Assembly (NCBI GenBank): GCA_028277445.1
Contig: JANQGG010000051.1
Location: 1-42,994 of the forward strand
Origin: Chloroherpetonaceae bacterium
GTDB taxonomy: Bacteria > Bacteroidota > Chlorobiia > Chlorobiales > Chloroherpetonaceae
DNA length: 42,994 nt
Reading direction: 5' to 3'
Position 1 is the first letter of the stretch, and each line of letters opens with the position of its first letter. The position numbers and the translations under genes are program-made. Below the pieces are notes generated by a model. It saw only the letters and a list, made by a program, of their open reading frames with translations. It searched no databases and was not told where the DNA came from. Positions 33,830 to 41,949 of this stretch are shown piece by piece.

Positions 33830-34381
33830 TCATTGCTCTGGATTTGCCGGAGGAAACCGCTCGCACAAGTAATGAAACGATTTGTTTTTTTTCATGGCTT
33901 GCTCAACAGAAAAATCCGCTAAAATTTCATGCATAAAGGTTAATCGGGTACCCGATTTGGGTTTAAGTTCAATAAAGTGCTCTTTGGTAATATGATTGGT
34001 ACTTGGCAACAACCGCATGCCCAGTTTTTTAGACACTTTTGCATTTAAACCGGCCAGAAACCATCCTTCAATTTCCTGTATAACAATAAACATTAAGCTC
34101 GATGGCACGTGTTTAAACCGGTATGTTAAGTAACTTTTTTTTGAAGTAATACAGGGATGGTGGTCAATATCGGCAAATACTATGTTTTCATCGCCAATTT
34201 CATTTATCGTTAGAATCAATTGTTGAAGTTTTTTAGCTTTGATCTGTGCATACTGACGAATTTCAACCCGCCGGTAATAGGATTTAAATATCGGTTTTAG
34301 GATTTTTTTTGCAAATAACACATCGTCCTGACCTTCAACCCATAAAAACACGCGATGTTGTTTTTTAGTCATCTCGCTCAT
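33830..34381 (-). CDS. Toprim-like domain protein, function unknown
   Basis: A 183-residue cytoplasmic protein that looks like a small Toprim-fold protein. FLWVEGQDDVLFAKKIL (about 12-28) holds the motif with the catalytic-type Glu, and NIVFADIDHHP (about 66-76) gives the Asp-x-Asp. IVIQEIEGWFLAGL (about 99-112) is an acidic motif seen in OLD/DUF4276/DUF4435-like Toprim proteins. Such domains in accessory regions often belong to defence or toxin systems, but the usual ATPase partner is missing. Its ATG overlaps the stop of the upstream small gene (ATGA). The last codons run into repeat-like sequence, so the C-terminus may be altered. Confidence 0.55.
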   Translation of the reverse strand: MSEMTKKQHRVFLWVEGQDDVLFAKKILKPIFKSYYRRVEIRQYAQIKAKKLQQLILTINEIGDENIVFADIDHHPCITSKKSYLTYRFKHVPSSLMFIVIQEIEGWFLAGLNAKVSKKLGMRLLPSTNHITKEHFIELKPKSGTRLTFMHEILADFSVEQAMKKNKSFHYLCERFPPANPEQ

Positions 34382-34581
34382 CCGAATAACCTGGAACTAA
34401 AATACTGCCATTTTGAGCACCGCTTATTTTCAGATGCAAAATCCCCGACAATGGAGCGGTGGGCTTCATCTAACGATTGCAAATCCAGTTTATTTAAAAC
34501 CTCCAAAATGTCTTTGGCATAAGATATTGACGATTGATAGAGGCTATAATTTATAAGTTGATCTAAAATCATGGGATGCAT
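34378..34581 (-). CDS. Small protein coupled to the Toprim-like gene
   Basis: A 67-residue mostly helical protein of unknown family (it starts MHPMILDQLINYS). The 4-bp ATGA overlap with the Toprim-like gene indicates translational coupling, which argues it is real and functionally linked, or is the remnant of a larger partner. A copy of a dispersed repeat lies only 24 bp upstream of its start, so the gene could be truncated at the 5' end by that repeat. No catalytic motif is seen. Confidence 0.45.
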   Translation of the reverse strand: MHPMILDQLINYSLYQSSISYAKDILEVLNKLDLQSLDEAHRSIVGDFASENKRCSKWQYFSSRLFG

Positions 34582-34604
34582 TTAAAAGATGAACAAACAT
34601 TACT

Positions 34605-34690
34605 TGTCGTATTTTTTTGCCATCGTTATGGATTACCCGGATAAACCGGGTGATGACATTAAGTTAGACGAAATGATTTTTCACTTAAGA
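34605..34690. repeat. Orphan right half of the GIY-YIG repeat unit
   Basis: TTTTTTTGCCATCGTTATGG and the hairpin ACCCGGATAAACCGGGT, then GATGACATTAAG and a tail ending TTTTTCACTTAAGA. It matches 35102-35185 and, even better, 42882-42982. Read on the minus strand it begins with ATGGCAAAAAAATACGAC, the first codons of the GIY-YIG gene, after which the gene is missing. Confidence 0.75.
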
Positions 34691-34734
34691 AAATATCAAC
34701 TCTTCTAATTCCTAAACTATACACACCGGATTAA

Positions 34735-35185
34735 TATTAACTCACACTGATCCATTCGGTGAGCGTATGATCTTTTTAGGGATCGTTATAAACTAATGAT
34801 TAAAAAGACTCCACCCTGGTCATGCCCCGATTTAGTCGGAGCATCCAGTAGCCAACTCTGTATATATATCCTTCCAATTTGGATTGTTTTTTCAATCAAA
34901 TTAAGTTTCTACTTACCACGATATTTCTTAAAGCGTTTTTCCCTTTTAATTGCAGTTACAGGGTCATCATATTGTTCGTAATAGACAAGTTTATCGACGC
35001 CATACTTTTTTGTAAACCCATCTATAAATTTTCCGTTATGCTGCCGACACGCTTTATGATATCTGAAGTAAAACCAACATACAAAGTGCCATTACGTTTG
35101 TTAGCCAGGATATAGATGTAATATTTTTTTACCATCGTTATGGATCACCCGGATAAACCGGGTGATGACATTAAGGTAAACGAAA
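34735..35185. repeat. Repeat unit 1 carrying a GIY-YIG gene
   Basis: The left part (34735-34868) starts TATTAACTCACACTGATCC. It contains the short dyad ATCCATTCGGTGAGCGTATGAT and the palindrome CCCCGATTTAGTCGGAG inside a CATGCCCCGA...GCATCCAGTAG segment. The right part (35102-35185) holds the CCCGGATAAACCGGG hairpin. Between them lies the GIY-YIG pseudogene on the minus strand. Both parts recur at 42744-42982 without the gene. Confidence 0.75.
34909..35135 (-). pseudogene. Frameshifted GIY-YIG endonuclease
   Basis: From ATG at 35135 (minus strand) the frame reads MVKKYYIYILANKRNGTLYV, the opening of a small GIY-YIG nuclease (YhbQ/UPF0213 type) with GTLYVGFTSDIIKRV. The frame then breaks at a GTCGGCAGC stretch near 35037-35045, where one base appears lost. 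The rest continues in another frame as QHNGKFIDGFTKKYGVDKL, then YYEQYDDPVTAIKREKRFKK, to a TAG at 34909. With the missing base restored it would be 75 residues, the normal length. The catalytic Arg and Glu regions are otherwise intact, so the damage is recent or a sequencing error. Confidence 0.8.
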
Positions 35186-35304
35186 AAAGAGCATGCCGAA
35201 AAACTAACGAAAGGAACACTACAGACAAAATCTGTACTTTGTTATGCTCAGCACAAGCATTTTGGCTTCCAATGATGAATTTATAATTGAGCATATGTCT
35301 ATGA

Positions 35305-35425
35305 AGTCATTGCGATAAGCGCAGCGAAGAAGCAATCCAGAGGCATTTTCTGGATCGCCGCACGCCTTCCAGGCGTTCGCGATGACCGTTAAAAAGTAAC
35401 TCGTCATTCTCTGTTTGTGTTTTAA
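35305..35425. repeat. Dispersed inverted repeat (GTCATTGCGA type)
   Basis: GTCATTGCGATAAGCG ... GCAATCCAGA, then TCTGGATCGCCGC ... CGCGATGAC: a palindromic intergenic repeat of about 85 bp. It is followed by a tail with CTCGTCATT and TTTGTGTTTT that resembles 150-200 at the window start. The 62-codon minus-strand frame over it is spurious. The remaining 35186-35304 and 35426-35468 show no other feature. Confidence 0.65.
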
Positions 35426-35468
35426 TCATTTTAAAATGCGGACTGCTAATGACGAGTTAGCAAATGAG

Positions 35469-36818
35469 TTAATTGAATTTTGAAAAAAGAGCTGATGAAG
35501 GCGCTTGCCGCTTTAGTTCATAAACCAGCCAACCAAACACCACACCATATTCAAGGCTCAAAAGCATCATGTTCTCTGAAAATCCATCGGTTGAGTAGGC
35601 ATGATAGCTTAAAAAAATGGTCGCTGACCATAAAATTGGAAACCGAAACGGTGTAAAGATGCTTAACGCAACAAGAGTAGTAATATACCAAGGGTGAACG
35701 GTTGTGGCTAAAAAATAAAAGCTGGCATAGATCAGCGCTAGTGAGCTTATGAGTATGCTTTGATTTTTATTCGCACTATTCAATGAAAAGAGGAGAAACA
35801 ATATTAAAGCTAAACCTGTCATCAATGGCCCGATCACAGCAATGGCATTATAACCGGTAATCGCATAGCCAATGGTTCTCGCTAAATAATACAAGCTAGC
35901 GTTAAACTCAAAGGATTGAAAATAAAGGTTCAGGCTATTAAAAAATCCTTCGGAGCCATTAAACACAAAGACCGGTGAAAACAACAACAAACATATTACA
36001 CCAGAAAGGGTTGAAAAAATCAGCCATTTTTTAAGGCCCAAATACCTAAAAAATGCCGGAACAAGTATGAACGGGGCAAGTTTCATTGAAATGGCAAGCC
36101 CAACAAACAATGCCGAGAGATATAGTCGCGAGCTTAGCATGAAATAAAGCCCGGCAACCAGGAAAAAAATCATAATGGCTTCGAAATGAAGATTTCCGGT
36201 TAATTCAAAAATCACGAGAGGATTTAATGCATACAGAAGGATGTGTTTTTGCGGTAAATTCATCCGGGCTAGGATTTTGAACCCAAACATCGCCGTCCCA
36301 ACTTCAGCAAGGAGAAATGTTAAACGCATCAATACCATGCTTGCTGTGATATCGTTGGGGAAAAAGAATACCGGTAAAACAAAAAACAGCTGATTTAGCG
36401 GAAGATAACACGAGGTGTTGCTTCGTTGAAGATCATTTAACCGGTCATATAAGCTTTCTTTTAATGGAAATGCAACGGATGAATGAGTTATAATTTCTTG
36501 AGGCGTAAAGCTATATGGGCTGATGTGGTTTAGAATAAGCTGCCCATCCCATATGAATCGAATATAGTCATCCGAAAGATTGGGGCTCATAAACATTAAG
36601 GATAGCCGAATCAATAACGCGCCCAAAAGCGCCAAGCGAACTGTTGAAGGTGAATGTGCTGAAACATAAAGACCGTAAAATGCGGCAAATAAAAGGCTTA
36701 TGGCTGTAAGTAATGATATAAGATCCGTTCGTTGGATGGTATAACCGAAATAAATCGATACAATCCCAAAGAAAGAGAGTAAGAAATATGCTCTAAAATC
36801 ATGTTCAGGCGTTTTCAC
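35469..36818 (-). CDS. Polyprenol-phosphate-dependent glycosyltransferase (GT-C type), probable
   Basis: A 449-residue integral membrane protein with about 10-12 helices. An early luminal loop contains NLSDDYIRFIWDGQLI (about 80-95). An acidic pair in that position is the catalytic motif of GT-C enzymes, which use polyprenyl-phosphate sugars, and ISPYSF follows as in MptB/GT87-like families. The donor may be made by the GT2 enzyme encoded 1 bp upstream, which resembles dolichyl/polyprenyl-phosphate mannose synthases. The acceptor is unknown. Confidence 0.65.
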   Translation of the reverse strand: MKTPEHDFRAYFLLSFFGIVSIYFGYTIQRTDLISLLTAISLLFAAFYGLYVSAHSPSTVRLALLGALLIRLSLMFMSPNLSDDYIRFIWDGQLILNHISPYSFTPQEIITHSSVAFPLKESLYDRLNDLQRSNTSCYLPLNQLFFVLPVFFFPNDITASMVLMRLTFLLAEVGTAMFGFKILARMNLPQKHILLYALNPLVIFELTGNLHFEAIMIFFLVAGLYFMLSSRLYLSALFVGLAISMKLAPFILVPAFFRYLGLKKWLIFSTLSGVICLLLFSPVFVFNGSEGFFNSLNLYFQSFEFNASLYYLARTIGYAITGYNAIAVIGPLMTGLALILFLLFSLNSANKNQSILISSLALIYASFYFLATTVHPWYITTLVALSIFTPFRFPILWSATIFLSYHAYSTDGFSENMMLLSLEYGVVFGWLVYELKRQAPSSALFSKFN

Positions 36819-36819
36819 C

Positions 36820-37512
36820 TCAAACGTATTTAAAAATTGTCCATAAAATTTTGTACCCTGCGCCGAGCGTCCCGATCAATGTGCCGGAGACTTTGGAAAA
36901 CCCGATGCGTTTACGATAATTTACCGGAACTTCTGTGGTTTTTAAACCGAGTTTTGCGGCTTTTATTTGCATTTCCACCGTCCAGCCATAAGTTTTATCC
37001 TGCATGTCAAGTTCCAAAAGTTTTTGAAATTTTATGGCGCGAAACGGGCCAAGGTCGGTAAACCGCACGTGATAAAAGCGATAAATCAGAAAGGTCGCCA
37101 AACGGTTGCCAAAAATTTGCTGTGGGGTCATGGCGCCGGGTTCCGACTTGCCAAGCGCTCTGGAACCGATCACCATATCGTAATCTTCCGTTAGTATTGG
37201 TTTTACGATTTCGGGAAGCTGGGAAGGAAAGTCAGCGTGATCGGCATCCAAAAACACGATGATCTCGGGTATCGGGTCTTTTTTAGCGTAATAATCCATG
37301 GCTTTGAGACATGCCCAGCCATAACCCTGGTGTTTTTCAAAAAGCACCGTTGCGCCTCCGGCTTTTGCAACCTTAGACGTGTTGTCCTTGGAATTGTTAT
37401 CAACCACAACAACTTCAGATATCCAATCATGGGGAATTTCCTTTAAAACATTTCCAATGGCTTGTTCTTCATTAAACGCGGGAATGATAACGCCAATGGA
37501 TGTTGAAGCCAT
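36820..37512 (-). CDS. GT2 glycosyltransferase (polyprenyl-phosphate sugar synthase-like)
   Basis: A 230-residue GT-A fold enzyme without membrane helices. GVIIPAFNEEQAIGNVLKEIP (about 7-27), VVVDNNSKDNTS (nucleotide-sugar binding), FLDADHADFPSQLP (DxD-type metal site) and MVIGSRALG are typical of the DPM1/GtrB-like branch. It probably loads a hexose on a polyprenyl phosphate. It sits in a compact operon between a processive-type GT2 and a GT-C enzyme, fitting a donor-synthesis role. Confidence 0.85.
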   Translation of the reverse strand: MASTSIGVIIPAFNEEQAIGNVLKEIPHDWISEVVVVDNNSKDNTSKVAKAGGATVLFEKHQGYGWACLKAMDYYAKKDPIPEIIVFLDADHADFPSQLPEIVKPILTEDYDMVIGSRALGKSEPGAMTPQQIFGNRLATFLIYRFYHVRFTDLGPFRAIKFQKLLELDMQDKTYGWTVEMQIKAAKLGLKTTEVPVNYRKRIGFSKVSGTLIGTLGAGYKILWTIFKYV

Positions 37513-37555
37513 AATTAAAAACCATTTTGATTCAAAGTTATCGTGATCTCAGCAT

Positions 37556-39046
37556 TTAACTTGTTTTAACGAAGTTTTGGAACACGGAGTAATAAAAGAC
37601 GGTTGCAAACCCGAATGTTAGCATTAAATGAAAAACCGACAAGCTAAAGTTGTTATAGATAATTGCTAGGTACAATCCCGAAGCAAAATACACGGAAAGT
37701 AAGCCTTCTATCAAAGTAAGGGGATGAATGGTTTTTGAGACATAAATATTTTCTTTCCAGCTATCCATTTTCTTAAGAATGTTGAACTTGGGTGTGCGTA
37801 TAAATGAGGTTTTTCTGCCAAGGTATCCCTCCAACACGGCAACGGTATTGTGCAAGGAAAGCCCCATGGATACGGATAAAAATACGGGATAAATTTTCAG
37901 AAACGGCATGAGGGATTTTTTCTTGGGACTCACCGCCGATTTGAACGAGGCATAATAATACGCAGCATAAATAAAAAAACTCACCAAAAACGCGGATGCA
38001 TACAGAAAAAAGATATCCGAAAAATTGGATTGATGTAGCAAAATCATCAACGGAATGCTGGTAATGGCCGAAAGGAAAATAAAGATAAAAACCGCACTAT
38101 TCAGGAGGTGAAACGCGGCGTGCCATTTTGTAACCAATGAATGATTGGTTTTAAGGATCGACCATAAATGCTTTTTGGCGTTTTCAGCGCCGCCTTTTGT
38201 CCATCGGTATTGTTGCGATTTTATGGCGCTCATAACTGGCGGCAATTCACCCGGCGAAAAATAATCTTCCAAATACTTGAATTTCCAGCCTTTCAATTGT
38301 GCTCTGTAGCTTAAATCCAAATCTTCCGTTAAGGTGTCGCCTTGCCAGTTGCCGGCATCAAAAATGCAGGATTTTCGCCAAATACCGCATGTGCCATTAA
38401 AATTAATAAAACTATTCCCGGAATTTCTGCCGCTTTGTTCAATAGTGAAATGGGCATCCAAAGCAAATGCCAGTGTTTTGGTTAAAATCGAGTAATTCCG
38501 GTTCAAATGGCCCCAACGGGTTTGAACGAGCCCAATTTCCGGGTCTTTAAAATACGGGATGGATTTACGAATGAAATCGGGATTGGGAACAAAATCAGCA
38601 TCAAAGACCGCAACAAAATCACCTTTGGCTTTTTCCAATCCGTATTTCAATGCGCCAGCTTTAAAACCGGTTCTCAACTTGCGCCTGATATGAGAGATTT
38701 GAATGCCTTGTTCCTGGTATTCCTGGACTTTTTTAGCGACTAAATCTACGGTTTCATCCGTTGAATCATCCAAAACCTGGATTTCAAGTTTTTTGGCCGG
38801 GTAATTGAGTTGTGCGGTAGCATCAATGAGACGCTCAACCACATAAAATTCATTGTAAATGGGAAGCTGTACGGTAACATATGGTTCAAAGTCAGCCGAA
38901 GGCTCAACAGTGGAGGGGTTTGTTTTTAAGCGTTGATATCGAATCAACAAATGCAACTGGACGAGGCTATATAAAAAAATAACAACCAAAGAAAACGTGT
39001 ATATCGTTATAATAACGATTAATATCATTTGTAGTGATAGGGTCAT
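37556..39046 (-). CDS. Membrane GT2 glycosyltransferase (cellulose synthase/CgtA-like)
   Basis: A 496-residue enzyme: an N-terminal membrane helix (about 7-30), a GT-A domain and a cluster of 4 helices at the C-terminal end (about 315-490). Motifs: VQLPIYNEFYVVERLI, VLDDSTDET, AVFDADFVPNPDFI, TLTEDLDLSYRAQLKGW and QYRWTKGG, i.e. the D, DxD, ED and QxxRW signature of cellulose synthase and related beta-glycosyltransferases. No PilZ or BcsB-like partner is seen, so a glycolipid or short glycan product is more likely than cellulose. Confidence 0.85.
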   Translation of the reverse strand: MTLSLQMILIVIITIYTFSLVVIFLYSLVQLHLLIRYQRLKTNPSTVEPSADFEPYVTVQLPIYNEFYVVERLIDATAQLNYPAKKLEIQVLDDSTDETVDLVAKKVQEYQEQGIQISHIRRKLRTGFKAGALKYGLEKAKGDFVAVFDADFVPNPDFIRKSIPYFKDPEIGLVQTRWGHLNRNYSILTKTLAFALDAHFTIEQSGRNSGNSFINFNGTCGIWRKSCIFDAGNWQGDTLTEDLDLSYRAQLKGWKFKYLEDYFSPGELPPVMSAIKSQQYRWTKGGAENAKKHLWSILKTNHSLVTKWHAAFHLLNSAVFIFIFLSAITSIPLMILLHQSNFSDIFFLYASAFLVSFFIYAAYYYASFKSAVSPKKKSLMPFLKIYPVFLSVSMGLSLHNTVAVLEGYLGRKTSFIRTPKFNILKKMDSWKENIYVSKTIHPLTLIEGLLSVYFASGLYLAIIYNNFSLSVFHLMLTFGFATVFYYSVFQNFVKTS

Positions 39047-39070
39047 ATCTTAATTATTAATTACGAATCT

Positions 39071-40417
39071 TCAATCAATCGTTGATTTGATGCGTTCGTA
39101 AAGAGAACCGTTTTCAAGTTTTAAAACGCCTCTTGGGCAAACTTCCGAGCAAATGCCGCACCCTACACATGAAGCGCGTACAATGTTCTGGCCTTTTTGA
39201 GCGTATGCCCGCACATCTATGCCCATTTCACAATACGTTGAGCAATTCCCGCACGACATGCACTGCCCGCCGTTTGTGGTTATTCGATACCGGGAAAAAA
39301 ATCGCTGAATAATTCCCATGTAAGCTGCTAACGGACATCCAAAACGGCACCAAACCCGGCTACCCATAAATGGATAAAAACCTACACCCACAACGCCAGC
39401 AAAAACTGAGCCAATTAAAAATCCATAAGGTTTTGAAAAATAGGTGTAGATACTCAGTCCTAAAAATGTTTGTGCATTGCTAAAATAGCCATATAAAACA
39501 ACACCTGTAACAACCGTTATCACAAGTAAAACACCGTGGATCAAAATTCGCTCTATCTGCCAGGCAAAAACACGTTTATCGGACAAATGCCTGAAATAAT
39601 CTCCGGCGGTTTCAGCCAGTGCTCCACAACCGCAAACCCAAGAGCAATACCAGCGTTTTCCCCAAAAGTAAGTTAACAGAGGAACGATAACAAGAAACCC
39701 AAAAATTCCCCATATCAGAAAAACCATACCCATCGAGCCCCCGGAAACCATATTGTTCAAATGCCAGGGTTCAAAAAAGTAATGATTTAAAGGCCAAAAG
39801 AATTTGATATCTCTGGCATAGTACGCATCCTTGCTATTTAAACCTTCCAGGATTTCCGGTATGAGAAAGGCCAGAAAAAGTTGAGCGGCCATCACCGCCA
39901 GTGTTCGAAATATCTGATAACGATTGTGCTTGTACCTGAAAAGATAGCGGATACCAAAGGCCAGGATAAGAAGCGTGTATAAAGAACCGTACATAAACCA
40001 TTGACTGGCCGGCTCATTTTTAAAAAAATAACTCAGTGGATCAAACAACGCCACAAAGCCGCTATTGGGTTGTGTATTGCCATAAAACCCAAGTGATTCC
40101 GGGAACCAATACAAAACAATATAGAATACGCTTAATACTATCCCTACAATCCACCCTAACACGCCGCGATTGCTCAATGAGCGGTAATACATGCCGTGCT
40201 GGCTAATCACGCCAGGCAAAATGAGGTTGGTATGAATTGAAACCAGGACAATACCCAGAAAAACGGCGAGCAGCGAAAACGTTAGCCAAAGAAATTTATC
40301 GGTGAAATTATACCCAAAAAGCGCGGCTAAAAACACCAATAGGCCAATTGTGGAAAAGAGCAGCCCTACAAGCTGCAGCGCACTATGCTTACGTGGCATG
40401 GTTATGTTCTTGTTCAT
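39071..40417 (-). CDS. NapH/NosR-type membrane 4Fe-4S protein
   Basis: A 448-residue inner-membrane electron-transfer protein with about seven helices. The two-motif signature of the NosR/NapH/CcoG group is present: WYCSWVCGCGALAE (about 256) and VWCRFGCPLAAYMG (about 355). A C-terminal ferredoxin domain has two 4Fe-4S sets, CMSCGNCSTYC and CVGCGICSEVCPRG. Its electron partner may be the FAD protein encoded 26 bp upstream. No nitrate, nitrous-oxide or cbb3 genes are nearby, so the specific pathway is not assigned. Confidence 0.85.
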   Translation of the reverse strand: MNKNITMPRKHSALQLVGLLFSTIGLLVFLAALFGYNFTDKFLWLTFSLLAVFLGIVLVSIHTNLILPGVISQHGMYYRSLSNRGVLGWIVGIVLSVFYIVLYWFPESLGFYGNTQPNSGFVALFDPLSYFFKNEPASQWFMYGSLYTLLILAFGIRYLFRYKHNRYQIFRTLAVMAAQLFLAFLIPEILEGLNSKDAYYARDIKFFWPLNHYFFEPWHLNNMVSGGSMGMVFLIWGIFGFLVIVPLLTYFWGKRWYCSWVCGCGALAETAGDYFRHLSDKRVFAWQIERILIHGVLLVITVVTGVVLYGYFSNAQTFLGLSIYTYFSKPYGFLIGSVFAGVVGVGFYPFMGSRVWCRFGCPLAAYMGIIQRFFSRYRITTNGGQCMSCGNCSTYCEMGIDVRAYAQKGQNIVRASCVGCGICSEVCPRGVLKLENGSLYERIKSTID

Positions 40418-40443
40418 CGCGTCTTACTTTTTTGCACTCTTGA

Positions 40444-41736
40444 TCAACGAATGTTCGAATAGAATTCCTTAAATGCTAATTTAATCCGGGTTTCATGACG
40501 GTTAAAAAACTCCGGGTCGAAATTGGCCTCATGAAAATGATCTATGACTTCGGCAATGTGTGTTTTAGTTTGAATCCACTTTTGGCAAACTTCTTGCCTT
40601 AAACGAATGCCAAAAACATTAACGCCTAATAAATTATAGGTCGATTTATTAAAAACCAATCTGAGCGACATGAGCATCTCAGGGTGTTTCCAGAAAAAAA
40701 CAGCCTCTTCCGGAGCAGGTTCCGGCAAAACACGGCCGTAGGTTTGATACTCCAAATCAAAAAATTTTGCGGAGTTAAACCATATGCCGGGGTTGTAAGC
40801 TTTTTTTGATCCGCAAATACTATGAGCTACCGTTTCACCCATCATCCGGCCGGTATACCAGACTTGTTCCACGGGTCGGCGAAGCGGCGGGGCTTTGCGA
40901 TGCTGGACGCAATCGCCAATGGCATAGATTCCGGGAATGTTGGTTTCAAGAAATTCATCAACCAAAATCCCTCTATCGGTTTCAATGGGCGTGTTTTTGA
41001 CGAACTCAATATTTGGCCTTACACCGGCAGTCAGGCCAACAAACTCACAAGGTAAAATTTCGCCGGTAGAAGTTTCAACAGATTGAACATGGCCATGCTC
41101 ATCACCCTGAATAGATTTTAGCTCAACCTTTAATTTAAGATCAATGTGATGCGAGCGCACCAAATCGTTGATCATTTCCGATTCTTCTAACGGCAACACA
41201 TTGCTCCAATACGCATTTTCCCTAACCAAAAAAGTGATGTTTTTATGCCGGGTAAGCAGCATTTCGGCAAGTTCAATTCCAATTAAGCCACCGCCAACGA
41301 TCACGGCACGGTTCATTCGGGGAACATGCTTTTCAATGTATTCCAGATCCTGCATGCTATAAAACCCGCAAACGCCCTCCAAATCCTGACCCGGCCATCC
41401 GAATTTATTGGATAATGAACCGGTGGCAATAATCAATTCATCGTAATGGATCGGTGAAGTTTCACTTAATATCAGTTGCTTTTGCAATGTATCGATTGCT
41501 TGAACATGATCCCTAACAAGCGTAATTTTGTTTTTTTTCCAAAACCCGTCTTCATAAGGTTTTAAGTTTTCAAAGGTCATATCGCCCATGAAAAGATACA
41601 TGAGAGCCGGACGGCTATAAAAATGGTGGGTTTCGGATGAAATAACCGTGATCGCATAATCGCTTAATTTGCGAATGTGCCTCGCGGCGGTTATGCCAGA
41701 AATGCCGTTACCGATAATTACAATATGCTTACCCAT
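40444..41736 (-). CDS. FAD/NAD(P)-dependent oxidoreductase (NirB N-terminal/rubredoxin reductase type)
   Basis: A 430-residue pyridine-nucleotide disulfide oxidoreductase-like flavoprotein without redox-active cysteines. VIIGNGISGITAARHIRKL (about 5-23) binds FAD, ATGSLSNKFG is the linker, AVIVGGGLIGIELAEMLL (about 144-161) binds NAD(P)H, and NIPGIYAIGDCVQ is the second FAD contact. A ~110-residue C-terminal extension follows. Likely the electron input for the NapH-like protein next in the operon, but this is inferred from position only. Confidence 0.85.
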   Translation of the reverse strand: MGKHIVIIGNGISGITAARHIRKLSDYAITVISSETHHFYSRPALMYLFMGDMTFENLKPYEDGFWKKNKITLVRDHVQAIDTLQKQLILSETSPIHYDELIIATGSLSNKFGWPGQDLEGVCGFYSMQDLEYIEKHVPRMNRAVIVGGGLIGIELAEMLLTRHKNITFLVRENAYWSNVLPLEESEMINDLVRSHHIDLKLKVELKSIQGDEHGHVQSVETSTGEILPCEFVGLTAGVRPNIEFVKNTPIETDRGILVDEFLETNIPGIYAIGDCVQHRKAPPLRRPVEQVWYTGRMMGETVAHSICGSKKAYNPGIWFNSAKFFDLEYQTYGRVLPEPAPEEAVFFWKHPEMLMSLRLVFNKSTYNLLGVNVFGIRLRQEVCQKWIQTKTHIAEVIDHFHEANFDPEFFNRHETRIKLAFKEFYSNIR

Positions 41737-41949
41737 AATATGCGCTCAAAAAATCACGAATGCCTATGCACAATAGCGCTCTCAAAATTTCAGATTACAA
41801 AAGTCGTAGGAATGAACGGGGTAAAAATGTCGGATTTAGTAATTGATAAATTCATAAAACTATAGAAACAAGATAAGATGATTGCCTTGAACTGTCAATG
41901 GCTTTTGGAGTACTTTACATTAAACCGGTAAAAAGGCGGTTTAGCATGA

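Noticed and set aside
33660-33830. Known RNA (tmRNA, RNase P, SRP RNA, 6S, cobalamin riboswitch) or a retron RNA
   Set aside because: None of the signature sequences of these RNAs is recognisable, and there is no reverse transcriptase nearby. It is kept only as an unassigned candidate.
34796-34981. Small plus-strand frames starting MIKKTPPWSCPDLVG here and MIKKASPLSCPDLVG at 42806
   Set aside because: They are readings through the repeat's left palindrome, are similar only because the repeat is, and overlap the GIY-YIG remnant.
35219-35407. 62-residue minus-strand open frame
   Set aside because: It lies entirely over the dispersed inverted repeat and has no family resemblance or RBS.
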